Part shown: positions 1-5,196 of the stretch, one piece after another
How the letters are laid out: every line of letters starts with the position of its first letter
Position numbering within the stretch: position 1 is the stretch's first letter
Assembly (NCBI GenBank): GCA_017619985.1
Contig: JAFZRG010000261.1
Span: 1 to 7,841, forward strand
Direction of reading: 5' to 3'
Length of the DNA stretch: 7,841 nt
From: Bacillota bacterium
GTDB lineage: Bacteria; Bacillota; Clostridia; Peptostreptococcales; Anaerovoracaceae
Translations under genes and position numbers: made by a program
Notes under the pieces: model-generated
The model's database searches: none
What the model saw: the letters and a program-made list of their open reading frames with translations, nothing else
Told to the model about the DNA's origin: nothing

Positions 1-86
1 ATCTGCTGCCGGAGGAAAAGACGTTCGCACACTGGCTGATCCCGGACGTCTTCGCGCAGTACGGATTGGAGCACTGGAGAGAGTAA
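1..86 (+). CDS. C-terminal end of an unidentified protein (partial at left edge)
   Basis: An open frame enters from the left edge (codons from position 3) and ends at TAA 84-86, giving 27 C-terminal residues that finish in ...QYGLEHWRE. The tail contains three aromatic-rich segments and no motif I recognise, so no function is assigned. It is in the same frame as the oxidase gene that follows and its stop codon directly abuts that gene's GTG start. This suggests the two are co-transcribed and translationally coupled. I treat it as a separate gene rather than the oxidase's N-terminus because the oxidase already begins at the usual place for its family. Confidence 0.6.
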   Translation, partial: LLPEEKTFAHWLIPDVFAQYGLEHWRE

Positions 87-1601
87 GTGAGCCTGCGGAT
101 CGAACCTTTCACAAACGAATACGCGCTGTACCTGCGCGACGAGTCCCGTTCAACGGGGGAAGCGGCATACATCGCTTTCCCCTCGGACGAGGAGGCGATC
201 CGCGAAGCGCTGTCCTTTGCGCGCGCAAACGGGCTGCCCGTCACGACGCAGGGCGGCCGGACGGGACTTGCTGCCGGCGCCGTGCCTCACGGCGGGCTGC
301 TGCTGAACCTGAGCCGCATGGACAGGATCTCCGGTCCGGAACGATCCGGCGGTACCGTGCTGCTGCGCGTGCAGCCGGGCGTGCTGCTCGTGAACGTGCG
401 TAAATATATAGAAGGCATGCGGGCGGAATACGGCCCGCTGTTCTTCCCGCCGGATCCGACGGAGACGACGGCCAGCATCGGCGGCATGACCGCCTGCAAC
501 GCGTCCGGCGCAAGGACGTATTCCTATGGCGCGACGCGGAAGCACGTCGAAGGACTGCGCATCGTTCTCGCGGACAGCCGCACGGTGACCCTGCGCAGAG
601 GAGCGCAGAAAGCTTCCGGACGAAAGCTGGATCTCCACTGCGATGACGGGTCGCGCATCGCCCTGCAGCTTCCGTCCTACCGCATGCCTTCCGTCAAGAA
701 CGCCTCCGGATATTATATCGAAGACGGTATGGATGCCGTCGACCTGTTCACGGGCAGCGACGGTACGCTGGGCGTGGTCACGGAAGCGCTGCTGAAGCTG
801 ACGTCTCTGCCGGAACAGATCTGGGAAGTCGGCTGCCTGCTGGATACGGAAGAGAAAGCGCTGGGCCTGGTCTGTGCGTTGCGGGAAAACTGCCGGCTTG
901 CTTCTCTCGAGTATTTCGACCGCGGCGCTCTGCAGGTCTTAAGAGACCGTAAACGGTGGGATGCATCTCTTCGCGGGATCGCGGACGTCCCGGAACATAC
1001 CGCTTCCCTCATCTTCGCGGAGATCCACGCGGGCAGCAGGGAAGAGGCCTTCGGCGAACTGCGGAAGCTCTCTGCCTGTCTGAAGTCCTGCGGCGGCGAT
1101 CCGGATGCCACCTGGTTCGGCTGGAACGCGGCGGATATCCGGCGCTTCCAGGCGTTCCGCCACGCGGTGCCGGAATCCGTCAACATGCTGATCGACGAGC
1201 GTCGGAGAAAAGAACCCGGCATCACGAAACTGGGCACGGACATGTCCGTGGAAGATAAGGATCTGCGCGCCGTGTTCGCCATGTACCGCGAAGGACTGGC
1301 GGAGCTCGGCCTGCAGTCCGCGATCTGGGGCCACATCGGAAACAACCACGTGCACGTCAACATCCTGCCGTCCTCGATGGACGAATACCGCCGGGCGAAG
1401 GAGCTGTACGCGCGCTGGGCGCAGCGGGTCACGGACATGGGCGGCGCGGTGAGCGCGGAGCACGGCGTGGGCAAACTCAAAGCGGGCTTTCTGGAGATCA
1501 TGTACGGGCCGCAGGCGATCGGGGAGATGCGCGCGCTCAAGCGATCCCTGGATCCTGCGGGCATGCTGAACCCGGGCAATCTGTTCCCGCCGGAGGGTTG
1601 A
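87..1601 (+). CDS. FAD-linked oxidase, GlcD / D-lactate dehydrogenase family
   Basis: This 504-residue protein belongs to the vanillyl-alcohol-oxidase/PCMH flavoprotein superfamily, whose GlcD-like members oxidise 2-hydroxyacids such as glycolate or D-lactate to 2-oxoacids. The FAD-binding domain shows the PP-loop GGRTGLAAGAVP (residues 56-67), FFPPDPTETTASIGG (119-133) followed by NASG, and DLFTGSDGTLGVVTE (219-233). The C-terminal domain carries GHIGNNHVH (415-423), equivalent to the family GHxGDGNxH metal/substrate motif, then SAEHGVGK (456-463) and a closing DPAGMLNPGN segment. There is no signal peptide, membrane segment or cysteine-rich iron-sulfur domain, so it is probably cytosolic or peripheral and needs a separate electron acceptor. 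The GTG start is fixed by an in-frame stop immediately upstream (84-86) and by a purine-rich site at 76-83; the next in-frame ATG lies inside the FAD domain. The substrate cannot be told from sequence. It appears unrelated to the ribosomal operon downstream. Confidence 0.88.
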   Translation: MSLRIEPFTNEYALYLRDESRSTGEAAYIAFPSDEEAIREALSFARANGLPVTTQGGRTGLAAGAVPHGGLLLNLSRMDRISGPERSGGTVLLRVQPGVLLVNVRKYIEGMRAEYGPLFFPPDPTETTASIGGMTACNASGARTYSYGATRKHVEGLRIVLADSRTVTLRRGAQKASGRKLDLHCDDGSRIALQLPSYRMPSVKNASGYYIEDGMDAVDLFTGSDGTLGVVTEALLKLTSLPEQIWEVGCLLDTEEKALGLVCALRENCRLASLEYFDRGALQVLRDRKRWDASLRGIADVPEHTASLIFAEIHAGSREEAFGELRKLSACLKSCGGDPDATWFGWNAADIRRFQAFRHAVPESVNMLIDERRRKEPGITKLGTDMSVEDKDLRAVFAMYREGLAELGLQSAIWGHIGNNHVHVNILPSSMDEYRRAKELYARWAQRVTDMGGAVSAEHGVGKLKAGFLEIMYGPQAIGEMRALKRSLDPAGMLNPGNLFPPEG

Positions 1602-1640
1602 AAAACGCGCCGGAAAACGTTAAAAATTGTGTCTGAAACA

Positions 1641-1670
1641 GACCCCTTCCACAACATGTTGGGAGGGGTC
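1641..1670. terminator. Strong hairpin after the oxidase gene, no U-tract
   Basis: GACCCCTTCC (1641-1650) pairs with GGGAGGGGTC (1661-1670) over 10 bp with one G-U, and an A-T pair can extend it, leaving an AT-rich loop. It sits 40 nt after the oxidase stop and just before the ribosomal promoter, as expected for an end-of-transcript hairpin. However, the + strand continues with A-runs rather than T, and the minus strand side also lacks an immediate T-run. It may work as a 3'-end stabiliser or a Rho-assisted end rather than a classical intrinsic terminator. Confidence 0.5.
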
Positions 1671-1711
1671 AAAAACTTAAAAAAAGAGTCCAAAAATAAT
1701 GCGAAAAATCA

Positions 1712-1740
1712 TTGACACTTGAAGGGTTTTACGCTATTAT
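1712..1740 (+). promoter_or_regulatory. Strong housekeeping promoter for the rpmG-secE-nusG-rpl operon
   Basis: A perfect -35 box TTGACA (1712-1717) is separated by exactly 17 bp from TATTAT (1735-1740), one mismatch from the -10 consensus. Transcription should begin near 1746-1748, giving a leader of about 83 nt before rpmG. Upstream A-runs at 1671-1675, 1679-1685, 1692-1696 and 1704-1708 look like an UP element and could bend the DNA. No comparably good promoter was seen elsewhere in the window, so this is likely the main promoter for everything to the right. Confidence 0.88.
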
Positions 1741-1746
1741 TCATTA

Positions 1747-1829
1747 GTCACGCTATGCCCAAATGGGGACATAGGTGTGTTTTGTGCGTTATCAATCCGC
1801 TTATAAAGCGTTATTTGGAGGAAATCACA
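1747..1829 (+). promoter_or_regulatory. Structured 5' leader of rpmG
   Basis: Two hairpins can form in the predicted untranslated leader. CTATGCCC (1753-1760) pairs with GGG (1765-1767) and CATAG (1770-1774), with a two-base GA bulge and an AAAT loop. CGCTT (1798-1802) pairs with AAGCG (1806-1810) around an ATA loop. The second stem ends six bases before the ribosome binding site GGAGG (1817-1821). I do not recognise it as a known riboswitch or ribosomal-protein leader, so a regulatory role is inference. Confidence 0.35.
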
Positions 1830-1991
1830 ATGGCAAATGACGTAAGAGTCAAGGTAACCTTATCTTGCACCGAATGCAAACAGAGAAACTACAACACCAC
1901 CAAGAACAAGAGAAACAATCCCGAGCGTCTTGAGATGATGAAGTACTGCAAGTTCTGCAGAAAAGAGACTCTGCACAGAGAAACCAAGTAA
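1830..1991 (+). CDS. rpmG: 50S ribosomal protein L33 (bL33), zinc-binding form
   Basis: This small basic protein of 53 residues is a component of the large ribosomal subunit near the E site. Two CxxC pairs, C13-x-x-C16 and C40-x-x-C43, mark the zinc-binding C+ type, and the segment YNTTKNKRNNPERLEMMKYC is characteristic of L33. The ATG at 1830 has a good site GGAGG eight bases upstream. The frame stays open further upstream, back to a TTG at 1719, but that start lies inside the promoter before the transcription start, so it is rejected. It is the first gene of the operon, 18 nt ahead of secE, the common clostridial arrangement. Five of its six arginines use AGA, in contrast with the oxidase gene upstream. 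Confidence 0.96.
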   Translation: MANDVRVKVTLSCTECKQRNYNTTKNKRNNPERLEMMKYCKFCRKETLHRETK

Positions 1992-2009
1992 GGAAAGGAA
2001 CCTGAAACA

Positions 2010-2228
2010 ATGGCAGATACAGCTGCAAAGGCAAAGAAAGGTAAGTTCAGCGAATATTTCAAGGGCGTGCGGACCGAACTGAAGAAGGTCGTCTGGCCCA
2101 CGAGAAAAGAGCTGTACAAGTACACCATCGTCGTTCTTCTGGTCTGTGCGTTCTTCGCACTGTTCTTCTGGCTCCTGGATACCGGCTTCCTGGCCATCCT
2201 GGAGAAGGTCCTGAACATCACCATGTAG
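2010..2228 (+). CDS. secE: Preprotein translocase subunit SecE
   Basis: SecE is the small clamp subunit of the SecYEG channel, in the cytoplasmic membrane, and is essential for protein export. The 72-residue product has a short lysine-rich cytosolic N-terminus, then the amphipathic helix signature FKGVRTELKKVVWPTRKEL (residues 17-35), and one transmembrane helix at about 39-56. This is the short single-span form normal in Gram-positive bacteria. A purine-rich site (AGGAAAGGA) lies just after the rpmG stop. Its stop codon TAG (2226-2228) is embedded in the ribosome binding site of nusG, so the two are likely translationally coupled. Confidence 0.95.
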   Translation: MADTAAKAKKGKFSEYFKGVRTELKKVVWPTRKELYKYTIVVLLVCAFFALFFWLLDTGFLAILEKVLNITM

Positions 2229-2231
2229 GAG
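2227..2231 (+). promoter_or_regulatory. Ribosome binding site that fixes the nusG start
   Basis: AGGAG at 2227-2231 lies seven bases before ATG 2239 and overlaps the secE stop codon. No in-frame ATG, GTG or TTG occurs between codon 1 and the conserved NGN domain (residue 42), so this site and start are the only reasonable ones. They support the unusual N-terminal extension being translated. Confidence 0.75.
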
Positions 2232-2238
2232 CGAATCC

Positions 2239-2859
2239 ATGTCCGAAGATAAGATCCTGGATCAGGAACTGAATACGGAAGAGCGTACCAAAGAGATCTC
2301 CCGCTACCTCGACGAGGCAGACGAGATCCCTGCCGGTTTCCTGCGCCGCAGCAAGGAACCGAAGTGGTACGTCGTCCACACCTATTCCGGTCACGAGAAC
2401 AAGGTCAAGGTCAATCTGGAAAAGCTGGTCGAGAACAGAGGCATGCAGGACCTCGTCCTGCAGGTCATCGTTCCCACGGAGACCGTCTATGACCGCGACA
2501 GCGGCAAGAGCAAGGAAAGAAAGATCTTCCCCGGCTACGTCATCGTCAAGATGATCGTCACGAACGAATCATGGTACCTGGTGAGAAACACCCAGGGCGT
2601 CACCGGTTTCGTCGGCCAGGGCTCCGAACCCATTCCTCTCTCCGACGAGGAAGTCCGCCGCATGGGCATCGAGAAGACCGTCATCGTCATGGACATCCAT
2701 CCGGGCGATGCCGTCAAGGTCATCACGGGTCCGTTCAAGGGCTTTGCCGCGACGGTGGAGGAAGTGAACCCGGACAAGCAGACCATCAAGGCGAAGGTCG
2801 ACATGTTCGGACGTTCCACGCCCGTCGAACTGGAATACGACCAGGTGGACAAACTGTAA
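2239..2859 (+). CDS. nusG: Transcription termination/antitermination factor NusG, with N-terminal extension
   Basis: NusG binds RNA polymerase during elongation, controlling pausing and termination and linking it to Rho or ribosomes. The 206-residue protein has an NGN domain beginning KWYVVHTYSGHENKVK (residue 42 on), including RKIFPGYVIVKM and the WYLVRNTQGVTGFVG segment. It ends with a KOW domain from about residue 152 (DIHPGDAVKVITGPFKG to MFGRSTPVELEYDQVDKL). Bacillota NusG proteins such as that of B. subtilis start a few residues before the WYVVHTYSG motif. Here about 41 extra residues, mostly charged and predicted helical, precede it. The nusG start lies 10 nt after the secE stop. The assignment is certain; the function of the extension is unknown. 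Confidence 0.96.
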   Translation: MSEDKILDQELNTEERTKEISRYLDEADEIPAGFLRRSKEPKWYVVHTYSGHENKVKVNLEKLVENRGMQDLVLQVIVPTETVYDRDSGKSKERKIFPGYVIVKMIVTNESWYLVRNTQGVTGFVGQGSEPIPLSDEEVRRMGIEKTVIVMDIHPGDAVKVITGPFKGFAATVEEVNPDKQTIKAKVDMFGRSTPVELEYDQVDKL

Positions 2860-2862
2860 ATA

Positions 2863-2878
2863 ACGGGGACAGCCCCGT
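2863..2878 (+). other. Small GC hairpin between nusG and rplK
   Basis: ACGGGG (2863-2868) pairs perfectly with CCCCGT (2873-2878) across an ACAG loop, three bases after the nusG stop and immediately before the rplK ribosome binding site AAAGGAG (2881-2887). There is no T-run after it, so it is not an intrinsic terminator. It could be a processing or mRNA-stability element. Confidence 0.45.
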
Positions 2879-2893
2879 GGAAAGGAGAAGAAT

Positions 2894-3325
2894 ATGGCAA
2901 AGAAAGTCGAAGGCTTTGTAAAGCTGCAGATCGCTGCCGGTAAGGCCAATCCTGCGCCTCCCGTAGGTCCCGCCCTCGGTCAGCACGGTGTCAACATCAT
3001 GGAATTCTGCAAGCAGTTCAACGCCCGCACGCAGGACCAGGCCGCCGAAGGGATGATCATCCCCGTCGTGATCACGGTCTATGCAGACAAGTCTTTCACG
3101 TTCGTCACGAAGACGCCGCCCGCACCCGTTCTGATCAAGAAGGCTGCAGGACTGGACAAGGCTTCCGGTGAACCGAACAAGAAGAAGGTCGGCAAGATCA
3201 CTCACGCCCAGGCGGAAGAGATCGCAAAGACCAAGATGCCCGATCTCAATGCCGCGAGCATCGAGAGTGCCACCGAGATGATCAAGGGCACTGCCAGAAG
3301 CATGGGTATCATCGTAGAAGAGTAG
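2894..3325 (+). CDS. rplK: 50S ribosomal protein L11 (uL11)
   Basis: L11 is part of the GTPase-associated centre of the large subunit, binding 23S rRNA with L10 and helping factor-dependent GTP hydrolysis. The 143-residue length is normal. The N-terminal domain contains the signature KANPAPPVGPALGQHGVNI (residues 17-35), with the proline pair (22-23) of the thiopeptide-binding surface unchanged. The C-terminal rRNA-binding domain runs to GTARSMGIIVEE. The ATG at 2894 follows an AAAGGAG site with seven-base spacing. It is followed after 47 nt by rplA, the usual L11-L1 pair. Confidence 0.97.
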   Translation: MAKKVEGFVKLQIAAGKANPAPPVGPALGQHGVNIMEFCKQFNARTQDQAAEGMIIPVVITVYADKSFTFVTKTPPAPVLIKKAAGLDKASGEPNKKKVGKITHAQAEEIAKTKMPDLNAASIESATEMIKGTARSMGIIVEE

Positions 3326-3366
3326 TTGATGGGAGGCTGTAACAGGCCGTTAGTACCACAAGGAGG
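3326..3366 (+). promoter_or_regulatory. L1 binding-site leader in front of rplA
   Basis: The rplK-rplA gap folds like the ribosomal protein L1 operator, which imitates the L1 site on 23S rRNA. TTG-A-TGG (3326-3332, A bulged) pairs with CCACAA (3356-3361). An upper stem is formed by GGCTG (3335-3339) and CAG-G-CC (3343-3348), with a TAA loop and one bulged G. The asymmetric internal loop contains GA on one side and GTTAGTA on the other. The lower stem covers the first bases of the AAGGAGG ribosome binding site (3360-3366), so L1 bound here would be expected to block rplA translation. Recognition is from the GGGAGG...CCGTTA...ACCAC pattern known for this family. Confidence 0.75.
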
Positions 3367-3372
3367 AACCAA

Positions 3373-4068
3373 ATGCCTAAAAGAGGTAAGAAGTATCAGG
3401 ACGCTGTCAAGCAGTATGACAAGTCCGCACAGTACGAGATCGACGAAGCGTTCGAGATCCTGTGCAAGATCGCTACTGCAAAATTCGACGAGACTGTCGA
3501 GGCTCATTTCAGACTGGGCGTAGACGGCCGCCATGCAGACCAGCAGGTCCGCGGCGCGATCGTGCTCCCCAACGGAACCGGTAAGACCAAGAGAGTTCTC
3601 GTATTCGCGAAGGGCGACAAGGCCCATGAAGCGGAAGCAGCCGGTGCTGACTATGTCGGCGCAGAGGAGCTGGCAGACAAGATCAGAACCGAGAACTGGT
3701 TCGATTTCGACGTAGTCGTCGCGACCCCCGACATGATGGGCGTCGTCGGAAGACTCGGTAAGCTGCTCGGCCCCAAGGGTCTCATGCCCAGCCCCAAGTC
3801 CGGTACCGTCACCATGAACGTTGCTCAGGCACTTTCCGAGATCAAAGCCGGTAAAGTCGAGTACCGTCTGGACAAGCAGAACATTATCCACACCCCGATC
3901 GGCAAGGCTTCTTTCGGCCCTGAAAAGTTAAAGGAAAACTACATGGCCCTTCTGGAAGCAGTTGTCAAGGCCAAGCCGGCCGCAGCAAAGGGACAGTACA
4001 TCAAGTCCGCCGCCATCGCAACCTCGATGAGCCCCGGAATCAAGCTGAACCCCGCGAAGCTGGGCTAG
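3373..4068 (+). CDS. rplA: 50S ribosomal protein L1 (uL1)
   Basis: L1 forms the mobile stalk at the ribosomal E site and commonly represses its own mRNA. The 231-residue product begins MPKRGKKYQDAVKQYD, typical of Bacillota L1. It contains the signature GRLGKLLGPKGLMPSPKSGTV (from residue 126) and ends in SMSPGIKLNPAKLG. The ATG at 3373 has a strong AAGGAGG site seven bases upstream, overlapping the putative L1 operator. The next gene is 172 nt away, separated by the L10 leader and its terminator. Confidence 0.97.
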   Translation: MPKRGKKYQDAVKQYDKSAQYEIDEAFEILCKIATAKFDETVEAHFRLGVDGRHADQQVRGAIVLPNGTGKTKRVLVFAKGDKAHEAEAAGADYVGAEELADKIRTENWFDFDVVVATPDMMGVVGRLGKLLGPKGLMPSPKSGTVTMNVAQALSEIKAGKVEYRLDKQNIIHTPIGKASFGPEKLKENYMALLEAVVKAKPAAAKGQYIKSAAIATSMSPGIKLNPAKLG

Positions 4069-4240
4069 CAGGCACACAAAAGGCCGGATCGCAACACAAA
4101 ACAGAATACAATAGCTGTAGACAGCAGGTGCGCACGCAGGTGCGCTTAATATCCAGCCGAGGTTACGATTCATAAACAAGCCTTTTCCGTCTGCAGACAC
4201 CGAAAAGGCTTTCTTTCGGGAAAGCCGGAAAGGAGAATAG
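4069..4240 (+). promoter_or_regulatory. L10 leader (rplJ leader) RNA
   Basis: The 172-nt gap holds the L10-binding leader that the L10-L12 complex uses to control rplJL in many bacteria. The recognisable core is CTGTAGACAGCAGG (4115-4128), a hairpin GCGCA (4130-4134) with TGCGC (4141-4145), then TTAATATCC (4146-4154) and AGCCGAGGTTA. GG at 4127-4128 can pair with CC at 4153-4154, leaving TTAATAT as a bulged strand. GCTG at 4114-4117 can pair either with CAGC 4122-4125 or with CAGC 4154-4157. Downstream is an intrinsic terminator (4178-4216) and the rplJ ribosome binding site AAGGAG (4230-4235). The arrangement matches the autogenous attenuation known for the B. subtilis rplJL leader; the exact switch here is inferred. 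Confidence 0.78.
4178..4216 (+). terminator. Intrinsic terminator/attenuator upstream of rplJ
   Basis: AAGCCTTTTC (4178-4187) pairs perfectly with GAAAAGGCTT (4202-4211), with a small GTC/GAC stem inside the loop, followed by a T-rich run TTCTTT (4211-4216). It ends 24 nt before the rplJ start. Because rplJ, rplL and rpoB follow, it should act as a conditional attenuator. AAAAGGC at 4078-4084 can capture the 5' arm and disrupt it. Confidence 0.78.
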
Positions 4241-4735
4241 ATGTCAGTAGAAAATCTGAAGATCAAAGCTGCTGTGATCGAAGAGATCAAAGAAAAGCTC
4301 GAAAAAGCAGAATCTGCAGTGGTCATCGACTACATCGGAACGACTGTAGAACAGGCGAACGCGCTGAGAAAGAATCTTCGTGAAGCAGGCGTAGATTACA
4401 CCGTATACAAGAACACGCTCATGGCAAAGGCCATCGAGGGGACCAAGTACGAAGGACTGAAGGATGTCCTGAGCGGCCCCTCCGCTCTGGCGATCAGCTA
4501 TGACGACGCCACGGCTCCCGCGAGAGTCCTGGCAAAGTCCATCAAGGACTTCGGCAAGATGGCGTTCAAGGCCGGCGTCGTAGAAGGCACCTTCTATGAT
4601 GCAGAGGGCATGCAGGCCATCGCCAGCATTCCTTCCAGAGATGAACTCATCGCGAAGTTCATGGGAAGCATCCAGAGCCCGGTCGGCAAGATGGTCCGCA
4701 CATTCCAGGCCATCGCCGATGCCAAGGCAGAATAA
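4241..4735 (+). CDS. rplJ: 50S ribosomal protein L10 (uL10)
   Basis: L10 anchors the L7/L12 dimers to the L11 region of the ribosome, forming the stalk that recruits translation factors. The 164-residue length is usual. The N-terminal rRNA-binding domain shows AVVIDYIGTTVEQANALRKN (about residues 26-45) and YTVYKNTLMAKAI. The C-terminal helix that binds L7/L12 covers roughly the last 30 residues (QSPVGKMVRTFQAIADAKAE). The ATG at 4241 has an AAGGAG site with a five-base gap. The L10-L12 complex is the likely ligand of the leader just upstream. Confidence 0.96.
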   Translation: MSVENLKIKAAVIEEIKEKLEKAESAVVIDYIGTTVEQANALRKNLREAGVDYTVYKNTLMAKAIEGTKYEGLKDVLSGPSALAISYDDATAPARVLAKSIKDFGKMAFKAGVVEGTFYDAEGMQAIASIPSRDELIAKFMGSIQSPVGKMVRTFQAIADAKAE

Positions 4736-4777
4736 TCGCCGCAAAGCGATATCATACAACCGGGCTGAAGGCAGCCC
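4735..4777 (+). other. Two consecutive hairpins between rplJ and rplL
   Basis: ATCGC (4735-4739) can pair with GCGAT (4746-4750). GGGCTG (4762-4767) pairs perfectly with CAGCCC (4772-4777) around an AAGG loop. Neither is followed by a T-run, so they are not intrinsic terminators. They lie ahead of the strong rplL ribosome binding site AAGGAG (4798-4803), and could help insulate or process the message so that L7/L12 is made in excess over L10. Confidence 0.45.
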
Positions 4778-4811
4778 ATGCACAATGAGAATTTAATAAG
4801 GAGAAAATACA

Positions 4812-5174
4812 ATGACTAAGGAACAGATTATTGAAGCCATCAAAGCGATGACAGTTCTGGAACTCAACGAGCTGGTCAAGGCTTGTGAAGAAGAATTCGG
4901 CGTATCCGCAGCCGCTCCCGTAGCAGTTGCCGGCGCAGCCGCAGCTCCCGCTGAAGAAGAAAAGGACGAATTCGACGTTATGCTCGAAGCAGTCGGCGCT
5001 GAGAAGATCAAGGTCATCAAGGTCGTCAGAGAGATCACCGGTCTGGGCCTCAAGGAAGCCAAGGACCTGGTCGACAACGCCCCCAAGGCCGTCAAGGAAG
5101 GCGCTTCCAAGGCAGAAGCCAACGAGATCAAGACCAAGCTGGAAGAAGTCGGCGCTACCGTCGTTCTGAAGTAG
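4812..5174 (+). CDS. rplL: 50S ribosomal protein L7/L12 (bL12)
   Basis: L7/L12 is the multicopy stalk protein that recruits and stimulates translational GTPases. The 120 residues show the standard layout: an N-terminal dimerisation helix pair (residues 1-32), an Ala/Pro-rich flexible hinge (about 33-52) and a globular C-terminal domain from EFDVMLEAVG to GATVVLK. The conserved KVIKVVREITGLGLKEAKDL factor-binding segment is present. The ATG at 4812 has AAGGAG eight bases upstream (4798-4803). Its own strong site and the hairpins before it fit the need for several L12 copies per L10. Confidence 0.97.
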   Translation: MTKEQIIEAIKAMTVLELNELVKACEEEFGVSAAAPVAVAGAAAAPAEEEKDEFDVMLEAVGAEKIKVIKVVREITGLGLKEAKDLVDNAPKAVKEGASKAEANEIKTKLEEVGATVVLK

Positions 5175-5196
5175 TCTGCACTCAAACTGAAGATCG

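Noticed and set aside
713..1693. 326-codon open frame on the minus strand opposite the oxidase gene
   Set aside because: The composition is Ser/Arg/Pro-rich without domains, and it would begin in the intergenic promoter region with no proper ribosome binding site. The + strand frame has clear flavoprotein motifs.
1719..1829. Upstream TTG start giving L33 a 37-residue N-terminal extension
   Set aside because: The TTG overlaps the promoter spacer, before the expected transcription start. L33 is normally about 50 residues and ATG 1830 has a good ribosome binding site.
1602..1829. Possible tRNA gene (tRNA-Trp is sometimes next to secE)
   Set aside because: No cloverleaf, T-loop motif or CCA end could be found in this gap or in the 18-nt rpmG-secE gap.
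3202..3891. 229-codon open frame on the minus strand across rplK and rplA
   Set aside because: It crosses the L1 operator and two conserved ribosomal genes and has no recognisable motif; it is a frame shadow.
4107..4112. TACAAT as the -10 box of a separate rplJ promoter
   Set aside because: No acceptable -35 sequence lies 16-18 bp upstream (CCGGAT at the 17-bp position), there is no extended -10 TG, and the site falls within the structured L10 leader.
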